Shown here piece after piece: positions 8,140 through 16,733 of a stretch of 50,698 nucleotides of DNA (its first letter is position 1; each line of letters opens with the position of its first letter). The DNA is from Segatella hominis (lineage in GTDB: Bacteria; Bacteroidota; Bacteroidia; Bacteroidales; Bacteroidaceae): NCBI RefSeq assembly GCF_004535825.1, contig NZ_SGVY01000027.1, forward strand, positions 1-50,698, read 5' to 3'. The position numbers and the translations under genes are program-made. The notes below the pieces were generated by a model that did not search any database, was not told the DNA's origin, and was given only the letters and a program-made list of their open reading frames with translations.

Positions 8140-10395
8140 ATGTCAGAAAATAAAAGTTTAATACAACAATTGTCTCATTGTGAGAAGTATGAATTTGATG
8201 AGGTAGTTAAATCTTATTTGAAAGAGATTTATAAACTCACAAATATCGTGTTTACTGATGGAAAAAACGATGGTGGAATTGATGTGAAAGTCTTGGACAT
8301 TACAAAGGCTAAACTTCAATTTCAATTAACTGTCCAAAAATCTTCGACTTCAGCTGAGAAAAATGGATTAAGAAAAAAAATATTAGAAGATGTTCAAAAA
8401 GCTGAGCGAAACTTTCGAATTTATGGATATAGTCAGAGATTGGAATTCTTTTATTCTTATCCGCTAACGGAAACGTTTATTGATGATGTTCAGCAAACGG
8501 CTTTTGTTGATTTTGGGATAAGTTTAGTTGTTATTGATGCTAAACGTATTGCAGGTTGTGCACATAACTATCCTAATCTCTACAAAACTATCCTTCAACA
8601 AAGTGGCTATAACAAAATTATATTGAAAAATAGTACTATATCGGAAAAAGATAAATTGTTTTATGATTTAGTTGGGTTTGGTGAGGCTGCAGATGTTAAA
8701 TTAAGAATTGTTGAAGCTTTTTTACTCCAATGTCTTTTTGACAATGGAAGTATGGAGAAAGAAGAACTCGTCCAACTTTGTATTAGTAAATTTAAATCAT
8801 CAGAGAATACGCATTTCTATGATAAGATGTTAAGCAGAATGTACTCTCGTGAAGAAAGACTGACTTACAATAAAGAAACTAAGGAGTATTCTTTGGCTGA
8901 AAAAGAAAGAGAAAAAATAGCGAAAGCAACCCAAAATATAGAAGTTGATGAAAATTTATTTTATAGCAGGGTTAAATGTGTTTTGGATAATTATAATGAA
9001 GGGGATAATCTTTCTGAATATGTAAATTTGTTATATAAATTGTATATTAATAACATTCAGCAACGCATAGGGCAGCAAGGTTCTTGTGGCATTGAGGATA
9101 CAAATAAAATACTTAGTTTTGCCATTCAAAATTTGAATAGTGAAGACTGTGCAAAGAAACTTGTTGAAGACTTGGTGAAAATTTGTGATGAGAACAAATA
9201 TATCCAAAAGAATTGTGCAGGTAAAGTTTTTGGATCCACAATAGATATTGATATCTTGCAAAACTATGCTAATAGTGAAAAGAGAGTTTTTATAGATACA
9301 ACTCTGGCTTTACATATGTTGTGCTATTATAACTATGAAACAAAGGGATATAATAATTACTATTATATTTTGTCTTGTTCTTTGCATGATTTCTGTAGAA
9401 AAAATAACATTCGTCTCTATTTGACTAGACCTTATTTTCAAGAAGTTCGTCAGCATATTTTGGAAGCTATGAATTTAAAGGCTTATATGAAGATTCCTGG
9501 TATTGAAAAATTGGGAGGTTCGAAGAACGTGTTTTACAATTATTATTGGTTTTTAAAAAAGAAGGGATTAGTTGGTGGATATGATGCATATTTAGATACC
9601 ATGAAGTTTCGATTTTATCCAATAGATGAGACACTGATTCAAGAAATAGAAGTGCAATTGAACAATATGGGAGTAGAATTGGTCGACTTGAAGAAAACTT
9701 ACAATACTAATGATGTAAAGCGCTTGATAGAAACAGAGTTAATTAATAAGAATAGAAATAAATCCTCTTTTGGTCTCAATCATGATTCTTTGATGATTTG
9801 TTATTTGGGTGATAAGGATGTTGAAGTCCATCCTGTTGATCCGATTTTTCTAACGTGGGACAGAACTTTATTCTCTGTAATGGAAGCTTATTTTAAAACT
9901 TTTCCAAAAGCACAGAGATGGATGCAATTTACTCCAAGCCAATTTATTGATAGGTATTCATTGTTGTCGTTTTCTGTTAATGAAGAAACGATTTCTAAGG
10001 AAATGCTTGCAATGCTGTCAGGTGATATAGAAGAAAAAACCAGTTCGTTGTTAGACTCACTTACATTGATATTAAACCCTGAGGACAAAACGGGTCGTCA
10101 ATATATTGATAAGTTTACAAAAATGAAAGACGGTAGCATTTATATGACTGGAAGAAAGTCTGATGCGCCACAAGACGACTTACAAGATGATTCGTTAGAT
10201 AGTTTAATTTTAGATTTAACAAAATATTATAAAAAGCAAGAAGGTGGATTACGAAAACTTCGTCAATTATTTGGCCGCTCTGAACTTGTTGATGAAGTTG
10301 TTGAGCTAATTTCTAAAAATTTAAGAAACTATATTGCTCATAATTGCTTCTTGGATGATATGATTCCAAATTTTGATAATTTGATAAATGCATAA
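8140..10395 (+). CDS. PD-(D/E)XK-like plus PIN-like nuclease fusion protein
   Basis: A 751-residue protein from ATG 8140; a TTG at 8119 would add seven residues. Residues ~20-70 look like an Mrr-type endonuclease core: E near 19-21, DGGID at 44-48, and FQLTVQK at 61-67 in place of the usual (D/E)xK. Residues ~385-580 show the four acidic positions of a PIN nuclease: FIDTT (D~386), YFQEV (E~435), NHDSLM (D~549) and TWDRTLF (D~574). The middle is helical. Two nuclease-like modules in one chain, downstream of an NA37 protein, suggest a nucleic-acid-cutting effector. Confidence 0.7.
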   Translation: MSENKSLIQQLSHCEKYEFDEVVKSYLKEIYKLTNIVFTDGKNDGGIDVKVLDITKAKLQFQLTVQKSSTSAEKNGLRKKILEDVQKAERNFRIYGYSQRLEFFYSYPLTETFIDDVQQTAFVDFGISLVVIDAKRIAGCAHNYPNLYKTILQQSGYNKIILKNSTISEKDKLFYDLVGFGEAADVKLRIVEAFLLQCLFDNGSMEKEELVQLCISKFKSSENTHFYDKMLSRMYSREERLTYNKETKEYSLAEKEREKIAKATQNIEVDENLFYSRVKCVLDNYNEGDNLSEYVNLLYKLYINNIQQRIGQQGSCGIEDTNKILSFAIQNLNSEDCAKKLVEDLVKICDENKYIQKNCAGKVFGSTIDIDILQNYANSEKRVFIDTTLALHMLCYYNYETKGYNNYYYILSCSLHDFCRKNNIRLYLTRPYFQEVRQHILEAMNLKAYMKIPGIEKLGGSKNVFYNYYWFLKKKGLVGGYDAYLDTMKFRFYPIDETLIQEIEVQLNNMGVELVDLKKTYNTNDVKRLIETELINKNRNKSSFGLNHDSLMICYLGDKDVEVHPVDPIFLTWDRTLFSVMEAYFKTFPKAQRWMQFTPSQFIDRYSLLSFSVNEETISKEMLAMLSGDIEEKTSSLLDSLTLILNPEDKTGRQYIDKFTKMKDGSIYMTGRKSDAPQDDLQDDSLDSLILDLTKYYKKQEGGLRKLRQLFGRSELVDEVVELISKNLRNYIAHNCFLDDMIPNFDNLINA

Positions 10396-10443
10396 GCGTT
10401 TTCATCTTTATGCAAAGAATTCTTCGTTCATTGTATATACCAA

Positions 10444-10769
10444 TTGATTATAGCGAAGATTGCGGCACCAAAGTTCTTGGACCCACGCAGCAAGTATGCC
10501 TTGTTTTCGGGATGTAGCCTTCCTGAAAGTACAAAGAACAAAAAGACTCAAAATGTTTATATGCTTGAATGTGTCAGTAAGGGCTATTACCTATTGTGCA
10601 ATGGACATATAGATGAACAGGAGTTTGGTAAGTTAGTGAAGAAATCGAGCATGACACGGAGAATATTAGAAGAGATTACTGATGGCTCTTGGGGGATATG
10701 TTTCTCTCACTATATATGACAGCATATATTAAGGCTAAAGGATTGTTGGAAGATAATGAAAATGTATAA
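10444..10769 (+). pseudogene. frameshifted, 5'-truncated unknown gene
   Basis: The open frame begins IIAKIAAPKFLDPRSKYALF without an ATG and stops early at 10719. Adding one G to the GGGGG run at 10691-10695 would join it to DMFLSLYMTAYIKAKGLLED, ending at 10769. Codon use is richer in GC than the flanking defense genes. The 5' end is missing after a stop at 10393. I do not recognise the family. It marks a boundary between the four-gene set and the HNH set. Confidence 0.45.
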
Positions 10770-10823
10770 GTAATTATTCCTTTTATTACAGAATATTATA
10801 GGAAGAAAAATTTATGTAGAAAT

Positions 10824-11249
10824 ATGGCACAATTTACTGATGAATTAATAAATAAAATATGGGAAAAGGGTCGTAAGGATCCTAAGTATCATCCTGATTT
10901 TGTCCGCAAGGATGCTTGTGGAGCTTGGATAATAAAGGGCAAATATAATGATCGAGACAGTATCTATGGCTGGGAAGTTGATCACATTTATCCAGAATCT
11001 AAGCTTAAGGAATTAGGCGTTCCGCAAGAATTAATTGATAATATTGCTAATTTACGCCCTCTGAATTGGAAAAACAATGTTTCGAAAAGTGTCGATTACC
11101 CCCATTATCAAGCAAAAATGAAAGCAGATGTTGTTAATGATAGTGAGGGAAAAGCAGAAGATTTTAATGTGGAGTGTGCAGATGAGAAAGAAATCAATGC
11201 TAACGTGCAACATCGTATAGAAGAATTGTTTAAAGGTTATCGCTTATGA
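10824..11249 (+). CDS. HNH endonuclease
   Basis: A 141-residue protein dominated by an HNH domain. GWEVDHIYPESKL (residues ~51-63) gives the D-H pair of the first strand; NLRPLNWKNNVSKS (~72-85) gives the central Asn and the final N-K positions. It would cut DNA using a metal ion. The stop overlaps the next start by 4 bases (ATGA), so the nuclease and the membrane protein are coupled. No modification gene accompanies it, which argues against a classical restriction system and for an abortive-infection type effector; this is inference. Confidence 0.75.
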   Translation: MAQFTDELINKIWEKGRKDPKYHPDFVRKDACGAWIIKGKYNDRDSIYGWEVDHIYPESKLKELGVPQELIDNIANLRPLNWKNNVSKSVDYPHYQAKMKADVVNDSEGKAEDFNVECADEKEINANVQHRIEELFKGYRL

Positions 11250-12328
11250 TTTCGGATTTCAGTTCTTTTGTCGAATTCTTTGCGGCTATTTATGTGACGA
11301 TGGCTGTAAATAACGATTTCTGTAGTAATTTTTGGACTCCAAAATACTACGAAGAGATGAAATCGTTGCTGAATGTCTATAAATTTAATGGTAGTAGCTC
11401 TATACATGACAAGCTCTTAGCGCAAATCAAAGAGAAATATAATATAGTACAGAATAATGCACATCATCGAGGATTCATATTGTTGGTGCTATGTGTGTTT
11501 TATTTGATATTTATGGGCTTTGAGAATGAAAAGAATAGCCTTGATGTCGCTCACTATGTGCCGATTGTGTATTGTACATTGTTTGTAGGTATCATATTGA
11601 CCATATCAAACTTTGTCTTTAAAAATTGGAGATGCGTAATTTTGTTTGTGATATTGTGTGTTGCTACGTATATTACTCTAAAATTACTAAATTCAGATGC
11701 AATCAGTCAACATCCAATAAGTCTTTTTCTTTATGAATATAAAAGGCATATAATGATAGGAATAATCATTTTTCCTATCGTGTATCAGATTTATGTGTAT
11801 TGGCTCTATTCCAATATATATAAGGGATATTTGAAAGAGAAAGTTGCTGTGGAGTATGAACGTTTTCATACATCGATGAATGGCATTGAAAACAAAGAAA
11901 AAAGTAAGGTAGATAAAATTTATCTTGATATTTGGACAGATACTAAATTTAATTCTGGAGAAGATACAACTCTGACTCCATTCTATGAAGAATTGAATAA
12001 GCAACTACTTTTAGTGGCTTCTCCAACTCATTGGCAATTAGTAATCTCATGGCTAAATCATCATCGAAAGAATTTTGTTCATAAATGTCAGCATAATGAT
12101 ATAAATGAAGCAAATATAGTTCTTGATACGATTATACCAAATCAGTTGAAGCAGTATAAAACGCAAGAAACGAATAAGTTGGACTTTCAAAAAGAGTATG
12201 ATGACTATTGCATTTGGAAAAAAACTGCAGGAAAAAACTCAGGTATAAGAGCTTATTGTGCTGCAAAGAATTTACCTGTTAAGGATTTTGTAGCTTGGTT
12301 GAGAGTCAATAAGCCGAAAAAGAAATAG
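11246..12328 (+). CDS. multi-pass membrane protein paired with HNH nuclease
   Basis: A 360-residue protein with four clear hydrophobic segments: ~75-94 (HRGFILLVLCVFYLIFMGF), ~105-125, ~129-147 and ~167-190. There is a weaker hydrophobic stretch near the N-terminus. The C-terminal ~160 residues are soluble and end in a basic tail (WLRVNKPKKK). Translation is coupled to the HNH gene by a 4-base overlap. Family not recognised. It may hold or sense for the nuclease at the membrane. Confidence 0.65.
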   Translation: MISDFSSFVEFFAAIYVTMAVNNDFCSNFWTPKYYEEMKSLLNVYKFNGSSSIHDKLLAQIKEKYNIVQNNAHHRGFILLVLCVFYLIFMGFENEKNSLDVAHYVPIVYCTLFVGIILTISNFVFKNWRCVILFVILCVATYITLKLLNSDAISQHPISLFLYEYKRHIMIGIIIFPIVYQIYVYWLYSNIYKGYLKEKVAVEYERFHTSMNGIENKEKSKVDKIYLDIWTDTKFNSGEDTTLTPFYEELNKQLLLVASPTHWQLVISWLNHHRKNFVHKCQHNDINEANIVLDTIIPNQLKQYKTQETNKLDFQKEYDDYCIWKKTAGKNSGIRAYCAAKNLPVKDFVAWLRVNKPKKK

Positions 12329-12390
12329 TATGAGTCAAAAGTTAAATGGACAAAGACTATCGTAGAAATTAAAAGAGCAAAAATAAAATT

Positions 12391-12783
12391 ATGATACGTG
12401 TATTTCAGACATTTTTAGATAAAAGAAATATTCCATCGTCATTTGTTGATGAGCAGAGAACGATGCTTCATTTCACTATAGATAATATTAATTATCTGTT
12501 TAGTTATAATTTTAATGAAGATCCTGTGTATGTAAGAATTATCATTCCAAATGCAGGGGAGGTAGATTTGGATAAACCAGAAGCTGTTCGTATGTTATAT
12601 GACCTTACTAATACTTATAAGGTAGGGAAGGCATATGCAGCAAATGGACAAGTTTGGTTTTCTACTGAGGCTTTTATATATATAAAAGAGGAAGTAGATC
12701 CTCTTTTTCAGAGAATGATTCAGGTACTTCATGATATGTTAAACCAATATAGACTTAAATATAATGGCAGTAAATCTAAATAA
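12391..12783 (+). CDS. YbjN-like small protein
   Basis: A 130-residue protein with the alpha-beta pattern of YbjN/type-III-secretion-chaperone-like folds: an N-terminal helix, TMLHFTIDNINYLFSY, VYVRIIIPNAGEVD, then KVGKAYAANGQVWFSTEAFI and a C-terminal helix. Such proteins usually bind partner proteins. It overlaps the next gene by 20 bases, so it probably works with that membrane protein. The assignment rests on pattern only. Confidence 0.5.
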   Translation: MIRVFQTFLDKRNIPSSFVDEQRTMLHFTIDNINYLFSYNFNEDPVYVRIIIPNAGEVDLDKPEAVRMLYDLTNTYKVGKAYAANGQVWFSTEAFIYIKEEVDPLFQRMIQVLHDMLNQYRLKYNGSKSK

Positions 12784-13249
12784 TCAATCTCCAACCAACA
12801 TGGTTGATAGTATAAAAATGAAAGAGTCCTTAGCCAAAGGCTCTAAATGGCCAACAAATGCCAAATGGATAATTTCTTTGTTGGTATTGGCTGTGATTTG
12901 TCTTTTGGTCTTTATCTTGGAAAACTTCGTTATGCAAGGTGATAACTTATTGTCCGCATTAACTAATTTTTCAACGATACTTTCAATATTTCTTTCTGTT
13001 TCATCAATAGCTTTTGCAGGTTATACTTCGATAGAGACAGGGCGTCAATTTCATTATATGTCTCGAGCAGTTGAGGAAATCCGAACCTCAAATCGTATTA
13101 TGTCTGAGAATTATAAAAACTTGTTGGAGCATTATCATGATACAGTTAATACTTTCTCGAAAATATTTGAGCAGAAGACTCATACTTCAAATACGACTGG
13201 AACTAATAGTGTGGATGTCGGAAGCATAAGTAATGCTCCTTCTGCTTAG
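12764..13249 (+). CDS. small two-helix membrane protein
   Basis: A 161-residue protein. A polar N-terminus is followed by two hydrophobic segments at ~31-52 (WIISLLVLAVICLLVFIL) and ~63-85 (LTNFSTILSIFLSVSSIAFA). A helical region (AVEEIRTSNRIMSENYKNLL) likely forms a coiled coil, and the tail is Thr/Ser-rich. It overlaps the YbjN-like gene by 20 bases. No family recognised. With the preceding three genes it may form a membrane-linked defense set. Confidence 0.6.
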   Translation: MAVNLNNQSPTNMVDSIKMKESLAKGSKWPTNAKWIISLLVLAVICLLVFILENFVMQGDNLLSALTNFSTILSIFLSVSSIAFAGYTSIETGRQFHYMSRAVEEIRTSNRIMSENYKNLLEHYHDTVNTFSKIFEQKTHTSNTTGTNSVDVGSISNAPSA

Positions 13250-13286
13250 GCACTATACTTATAGGAGAAAAGAACATATAATTATT

Positions 13287-13427
13287 ATGTCAACTCAAAC
13301 AGCAGAAAATAATAAACGAATCGCAAAGAACACATTATATCTATATTTGCAAATGTTGGTATTCTTGTTCTTAGGCTTATTTACAGCACGTGTAACAATC
13401 AATACTTTAGACTATAGTTCAAGCTAA
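13287..13427 (+). pseudogene. Wzx-type flippase, N-terminal stub
   Basis: ATG 13287 opens MSTQTAENNKRIAKNTLYLY and continues into MLVFLFLGLFTARVTINTL, the standard N-terminus of Bacteroidales polysaccharide flippases (compare 'RIAKNTL.LY.RML......TSRV.LNTLG'). It stops after 46 codons where a full protein has ~480-510. The FRG gene follows at once, so the flippase was replaced downstream of this point. An intact flippase of another subtype lies at 20570. Confidence 0.8.
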
Positions 13428-13452
13428 GAATTTAAAAAAGAACGATTAACCT

Positions 13453-15213
13453 ATGAAACCAAAAACAACAATGAATATAACTCTTGATAGCAAGGATGGA
13501 TATTCTGCTGTTCAAGAGATAATAAAGTATGTAAGTGGTCTTATATCTGATAGAAATGGAAAAAAAGATGATATTTTTCCTCAGTACATCTATCGAGGTA
13601 TAACTCGCTATGATAAGAGCTTTGAGAATGGTACCAAAGACATAAGTGAATGGACTATTCGGTCAGGCTTGGCCATACGAATGAGTGAGTCATATTCCGA
13701 GGGATTTAGCAAAAATGATTTTGTTTCAGCGTTAATTGATTTGACGCAAAGAGCACGCAAAGAATTTCCAATTGATTATGCTGACTATTCTGATTTGGAG
13801 ATATTGGCAGATATTCAACATAATGGAGGAGCGACATGCCTTGTGGATTTCAGCAAGAATCTGCTCACAGCCTTGTGGTTTGCCTGTTCTAATGAGAAAG
13901 ATGATAAAAAGGATGGCTTTCTTTTTTGTTATAACATCATTGAAGACATAAAAAAACATAGTCTTGAATATTTGAATCCAACGACAGAGAATGAACAGAT
14001 AAAGACGGTCTTGTTGAATACTTATCGCTATACCAATTACAACTATGAGAAAGTTGAAAGATTTTGTTTATGGGAACCGACAAATATAAATGGTCGTATT
14101 GTTCGGCAAGATAGTGTTTTCTTGTTTGGTACGGAAAGTTTTGTAATTGGGGAGCATGATATATTTACTGTTCGTATTCCAAGAAAATTAAAAAAGGTGA
14201 TAAGAGAATGTTTGTCAGTCCTCTTTAATATATCTTCTGAAAACATGTATAAAGATAGTGTTGGCTTGGCGACATCCAATGCAAAGAGTATCTTGATGCC
14301 TGTTAGTTTATGCTTTAAAAAGAATATTTCTGATAGGAAAAAGCGATTACGTTTATATAAATACCATCTTTCGGAAGCTCTTGCCTATATTAATAAGGGC
14401 AGTTATCAAAGTGCTTTGTCGCAGTTGAAAAGTTGCGAGAAATATTTAGGTGAGGTTGAAAGCATGAATGACCATCACTTTTTTGATGGCACTGAAAATG
14501 AACGAAAAATAAATGTTTATTTTTATTTAGGTTCATGTTATATGAAACTCAATTATTTAGATAATGCTATCGTTGAGTTTGAAAAGGTGAAGAGTTTATC
14601 TTTGAAAGTGCTTGATAAAAGAAATAAGAAGCAAAAAGATATTGAATGTTATTTAAAGAAATGTCTTGAGGCTTATGATCTTCTTATAGATATTTCGTAT
14701 GACAGGCAACTTTATGACAGGGCGTTTAAATATTGCAATGAATTGGTGAAAATGGATTTCTGCTCGCTAAACGGGCATGATACAAGAATCTCGGAACTTT
14801 CAATGCTGGAATTATGTGTGTTGTCAAATTTAATGCAGAAACATGAAATAAGCGATAGTATCTTTTCAATTGCCGATAATCTCATAAAGTCAGAAAATGA
14901 GGATTCCTACATATACTATTTAGCTTTATATTATCAATCAGTTCTCTCCTTGTTAAGTAAGGAAAATAATTCACAAGAGTATAAAAACGAACTGAAAATG
15001 TTAAAGCAACGGAGTAATAGAATTCTTCATTCCAAGGCCCCTTTAAGAGGCTACATAGAATGGAATTTTATGGATATTCAAAACGCTATAAAGGAAATGC
15101 CAAAGGAGACTACTATTGAGCAAGACAAATATCAAATCATGTGCGAGATGCTTGCGATAGTCGTTTCTGTGAGGGATTTGTTCCAATACTTAAATGATAA
15201 AGCGAGAAATTGA
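13453..15213 (+). CDS. FRG-domain protein with TPR-like C-terminus
   Basis: A 586-residue protein. The N-terminal ~280 residues are an FRG domain: YIYRGITRY near residue 46, and DIQHNGGATCLVDFSKNLLTAL (split as DIQHNGGATCL and VDFSKNLLTALWFAC) near 117-145. FRG domains are named for a conserved FRG/YRG motif and are common in phage-defense islands; their chemistry is poorly known. Residues ~300-560 form repeated helices (ALAYINKGSYQSALSQL; YFYLGSCYMKLNYLDNAIVEF) like TPR repeats, probably for partner binding. It begins 25 bases after the flippase stub. Confidence 0.75.
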   Translation: MKPKTTMNITLDSKDGYSAVQEIIKYVSGLISDRNGKKDDIFPQYIYRGITRYDKSFENGTKDISEWTIRSGLAIRMSESYSEGFSKNDFVSALIDLTQRARKEFPIDYADYSDLEILADIQHNGGATCLVDFSKNLLTALWFACSNEKDDKKDGFLFCYNIIEDIKKHSLEYLNPTTENEQIKTVLLNTYRYTNYNYEKVERFCLWEPTNINGRIVRQDSVFLFGTESFVIGEHDIFTVRIPRKLKKVIRECLSVLFNISSENMYKDSVGLATSNAKSILMPVSLCFKKNISDRKKRLRLYKYHLSEALAYINKGSYQSALSQLKSCEKYLGEVESMNDHHFFDGTENERKINVYFYLGSCYMKLNYLDNAIVEFEKVKSLSLKVLDKRNKKQKDIECYLKKCLEAYDLLIDISYDRQLYDRAFKYCNELVKMDFCSLNGHDTRISELSMLELCVLSNLMQKHEISDSIFSIADNLIKSENEDSYIYYLALYYQSVLSLLSKENNSQEYKNELKMLKQRSNRILHSKAPLRGYIEWNFMDIQNAIKEMPKETTIEQDKYQIMCEMLAIVVSVRDLFQYLNDKARN

Positions 15214-15303
15214 GTTTGGCAGTATGCAACATCTCGCCTAATAGGGCAAGGTTTCTTAACTGCGTATTGTTTTTACGACTTTTAGATAATATAAAATTAA
15301 GCA

Positions 15304-15477
15304 ATGAGAGATAAAAATATCATTAATGTACCAGTTTACAGAACAAATCCTATTGTCATAGAAAATAATCTCTTTCCTCCAACGAAGATAGATATGATAA
15401 CTGAGGTCATTAAAAAGTTTGATGACTTCAACTGTTTCGCTAAAAAAAATATTTCAGTAACCCGTTGGCGGAATTAA
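15304..15477 (+). pseudogene. unknown gene cut by IS982 insertion
   Basis: ATG 15304 opens MRDKNIINVPVYRTNPIVIE and stays open for 52 native codons to the IS982 edge at 15460. It then reads six codons of the element (TRWRN) to a stop at 15475-15477. The rest of the gene is not found on the other side of the element, so material was lost there. Family not recognised. It lies 90 bases after the FRG gene and could have been its partner. Confidence 0.55.
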
Positions 15478-16497
15478 TTTAGCGCATACTTAACCCTGCC
15501 AATCGGTCTGTTGTTTACATAATTAATATATTGCAAGACTGTAAATGCGCTGATTTTCCCGATGATTCGGGTAAACAGTCCTGGTGTTTGCTTAGCATAG
15601 TTTCGGAAGAGCATGAAGTGATCACAAAGTTGAGAGAAATTTGTCTCGATTCTCTTCCTCGCCTTAGCATAAGGCTTAAATGTTGGTCGCCAATTCTTCA
15701 TGTTCAAGCGATATGGAACTTCCAACTTGATGCATACAGAAGAAAACAAGTCTTGCTGTAGTTCCGCACTGAGGTAAGCACGATCGCCAAGGATGCAACA
15801 GTCATGGAATTGAAACTTTACATCTTTAAGAAAATGAATGTCATGAACATTAGCTGGACTCAGGTCATACGAGTGGTTAACTCCACTTAACCCACAGACA
15901 GCGTGAAGTTTATACCCAAAGTAGTATATCTTCTGAGTAGCGCAATAGCCAAATGCAGGAGAGTTTGTTACGTCTGTTCCTTTCATCTTGCAACGCAAGC
16001 CTCTGGACAAGCGACACACCTCTATTGGTTTGGAATCTATGCAGAAATATTCTTCTGCACCATCCATCTTTGACGCTATGCGCTTACGAATCTTCTCACA
16101 TAGTTCCGCAGTGAACTTTCGCCTGTCATTGAACTGGCGTCGAGAAATCAGATTTGGCATATCAGCCTTATACTCCTTCAGCCTATCGAACAAGTTGTTT
16201 TCACTGTCGATACTAAGATGCTCGGCTGTCAAGCTCAAAACAACAACTTCGAGGTCTGAAAAACGTGGTACGACTCCTGGGCGAGGAATATTTCCTAGCT
16301 CATTAACTAAATTTTTGGAGAAATCCTTGCATATCTCAAGAATTTTTACGAAATTTGCATACAAGTTGTGCATAGCGTGAAATATATAACTTTATAATTG
16401 GACACTACAAAGTTACTTAAAATCAACGAGATGCACAACTTTTTTCTCCATAAAAATATACTAATTTTCAGGCGGTTTTTTAATTCCGCCAACAGGT
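15460..16497 (-). mobile_element. IS982-family element, complete copy
   Basis: 1038 bases bounded by near-perfect inverted repeats: ACCCGTTGGCGGAATTAA at the left and, read inward from the right, ACCTGTTGGCGGAATTAA (one mismatch). The transposase fills it on the minus strand. Flanks TTTCAGTA (left) and TATAGAAA (right) do not match, so no target duplication is visible. This suggests recombination or an adjacent deletion after insertion. A second copy in the same orientation starts at 50582 with one difference over the 117 visible bases. Confidence 0.9.
15474..16373 (-). CDS. IS982-family transposase
   Basis: A 299-residue transposase that appears complete. The N-terminal part has RPGVVPRFSDLEVVVLSLTA and RRQFNDRRK. 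The DDE fold is seen as FCIDSKPIEVC (first Asp), CCILGDRAYLS (second Asp) and KRIETNFSQLCDHF (Glu). IS982 enzymes move their element by cut-and-paste. No frameshift or internal stop is seen, so it may be active. Confidence 0.9.
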   Translation of the reverse strand: MHNLYANFVKILEICKDFSKNLVNELGNIPRPGVVPRFSDLEVVVLSLTAEHLSIDSENNLFDRLKEYKADMPNLISRRQFNDRRKFTAELCEKIRKRIASKMDGAEEYFCIDSKPIEVCRLSRGLRCKMKGTDVTNSPAFGYCATQKIYYFGYKLHAVCGLSGVNHSYDLSPANVHDIHFLKDVKFQFHDCCILGDRAYLSAELQQDLFSSVCIKLEVPYRLNMKNWRPTFKPYAKARKRIETNFSQLCDHFMLFRNYAKQTPGLFTRIIGKISAFTVLQYINYVNNRPIGRVKYALN

Positions 16498-16515
16498 TAT
16501 AGAAAACATTGCATT

Positions 16516-16691
16516 AAGGCGGTCCCATCCCGCACAACATGGCGAAGACCGCTTTGGTCCGCCAACCTTATAGCGTAGCGGTTCCGAGCACCGGAGGGTA
16601 GTTACATCCTCTCGTCCCTGAGGGAAGAGAGGCTTGGTGAGAAAGGTGGAGCTCCCTTTGGCTAAAGGGAGACGGAGGGATTCGAAAAAAA
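16516..16691 (+). repeat. GC-rich structured leader repeat, copy 3
   Basis: Related to the leaders at 1137 and 2596, and placed between IS982 and the first capsule gene. It keeps the order of the two hairpins but with different paired bases: CCTCTC/GAGAGG with inner TCCCT/AGGGA (16608-16632), and CTCCCTTT-GGCT-AAAGGGAG (16652-16671). It ends in ATTCGAAAAA, as the other copies end in GTCGAAAAA. Paired changes suggest that structure, not sequence, is kept. Confidence 0.65.
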
Positions 16692-16733
16692 CATTTCCTT
16701 TAAGGAGACTAAGAGGTAAAAATAACAAGATTT

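Noticed and set aside
15452-16505. Target-site duplication around the left IS982 copy
   Set aside because: TTTCAGTA and TATAGAAA on the two sides do not match at any short offset.
16498-16733. Invertible promoter ahead of the capsule operon
   Set aside because: I looked for inverted repeats flanking a promoter box, as in Bacteroides capsule loci, and for UpxY-like or invertase genes. None was visible in the window.
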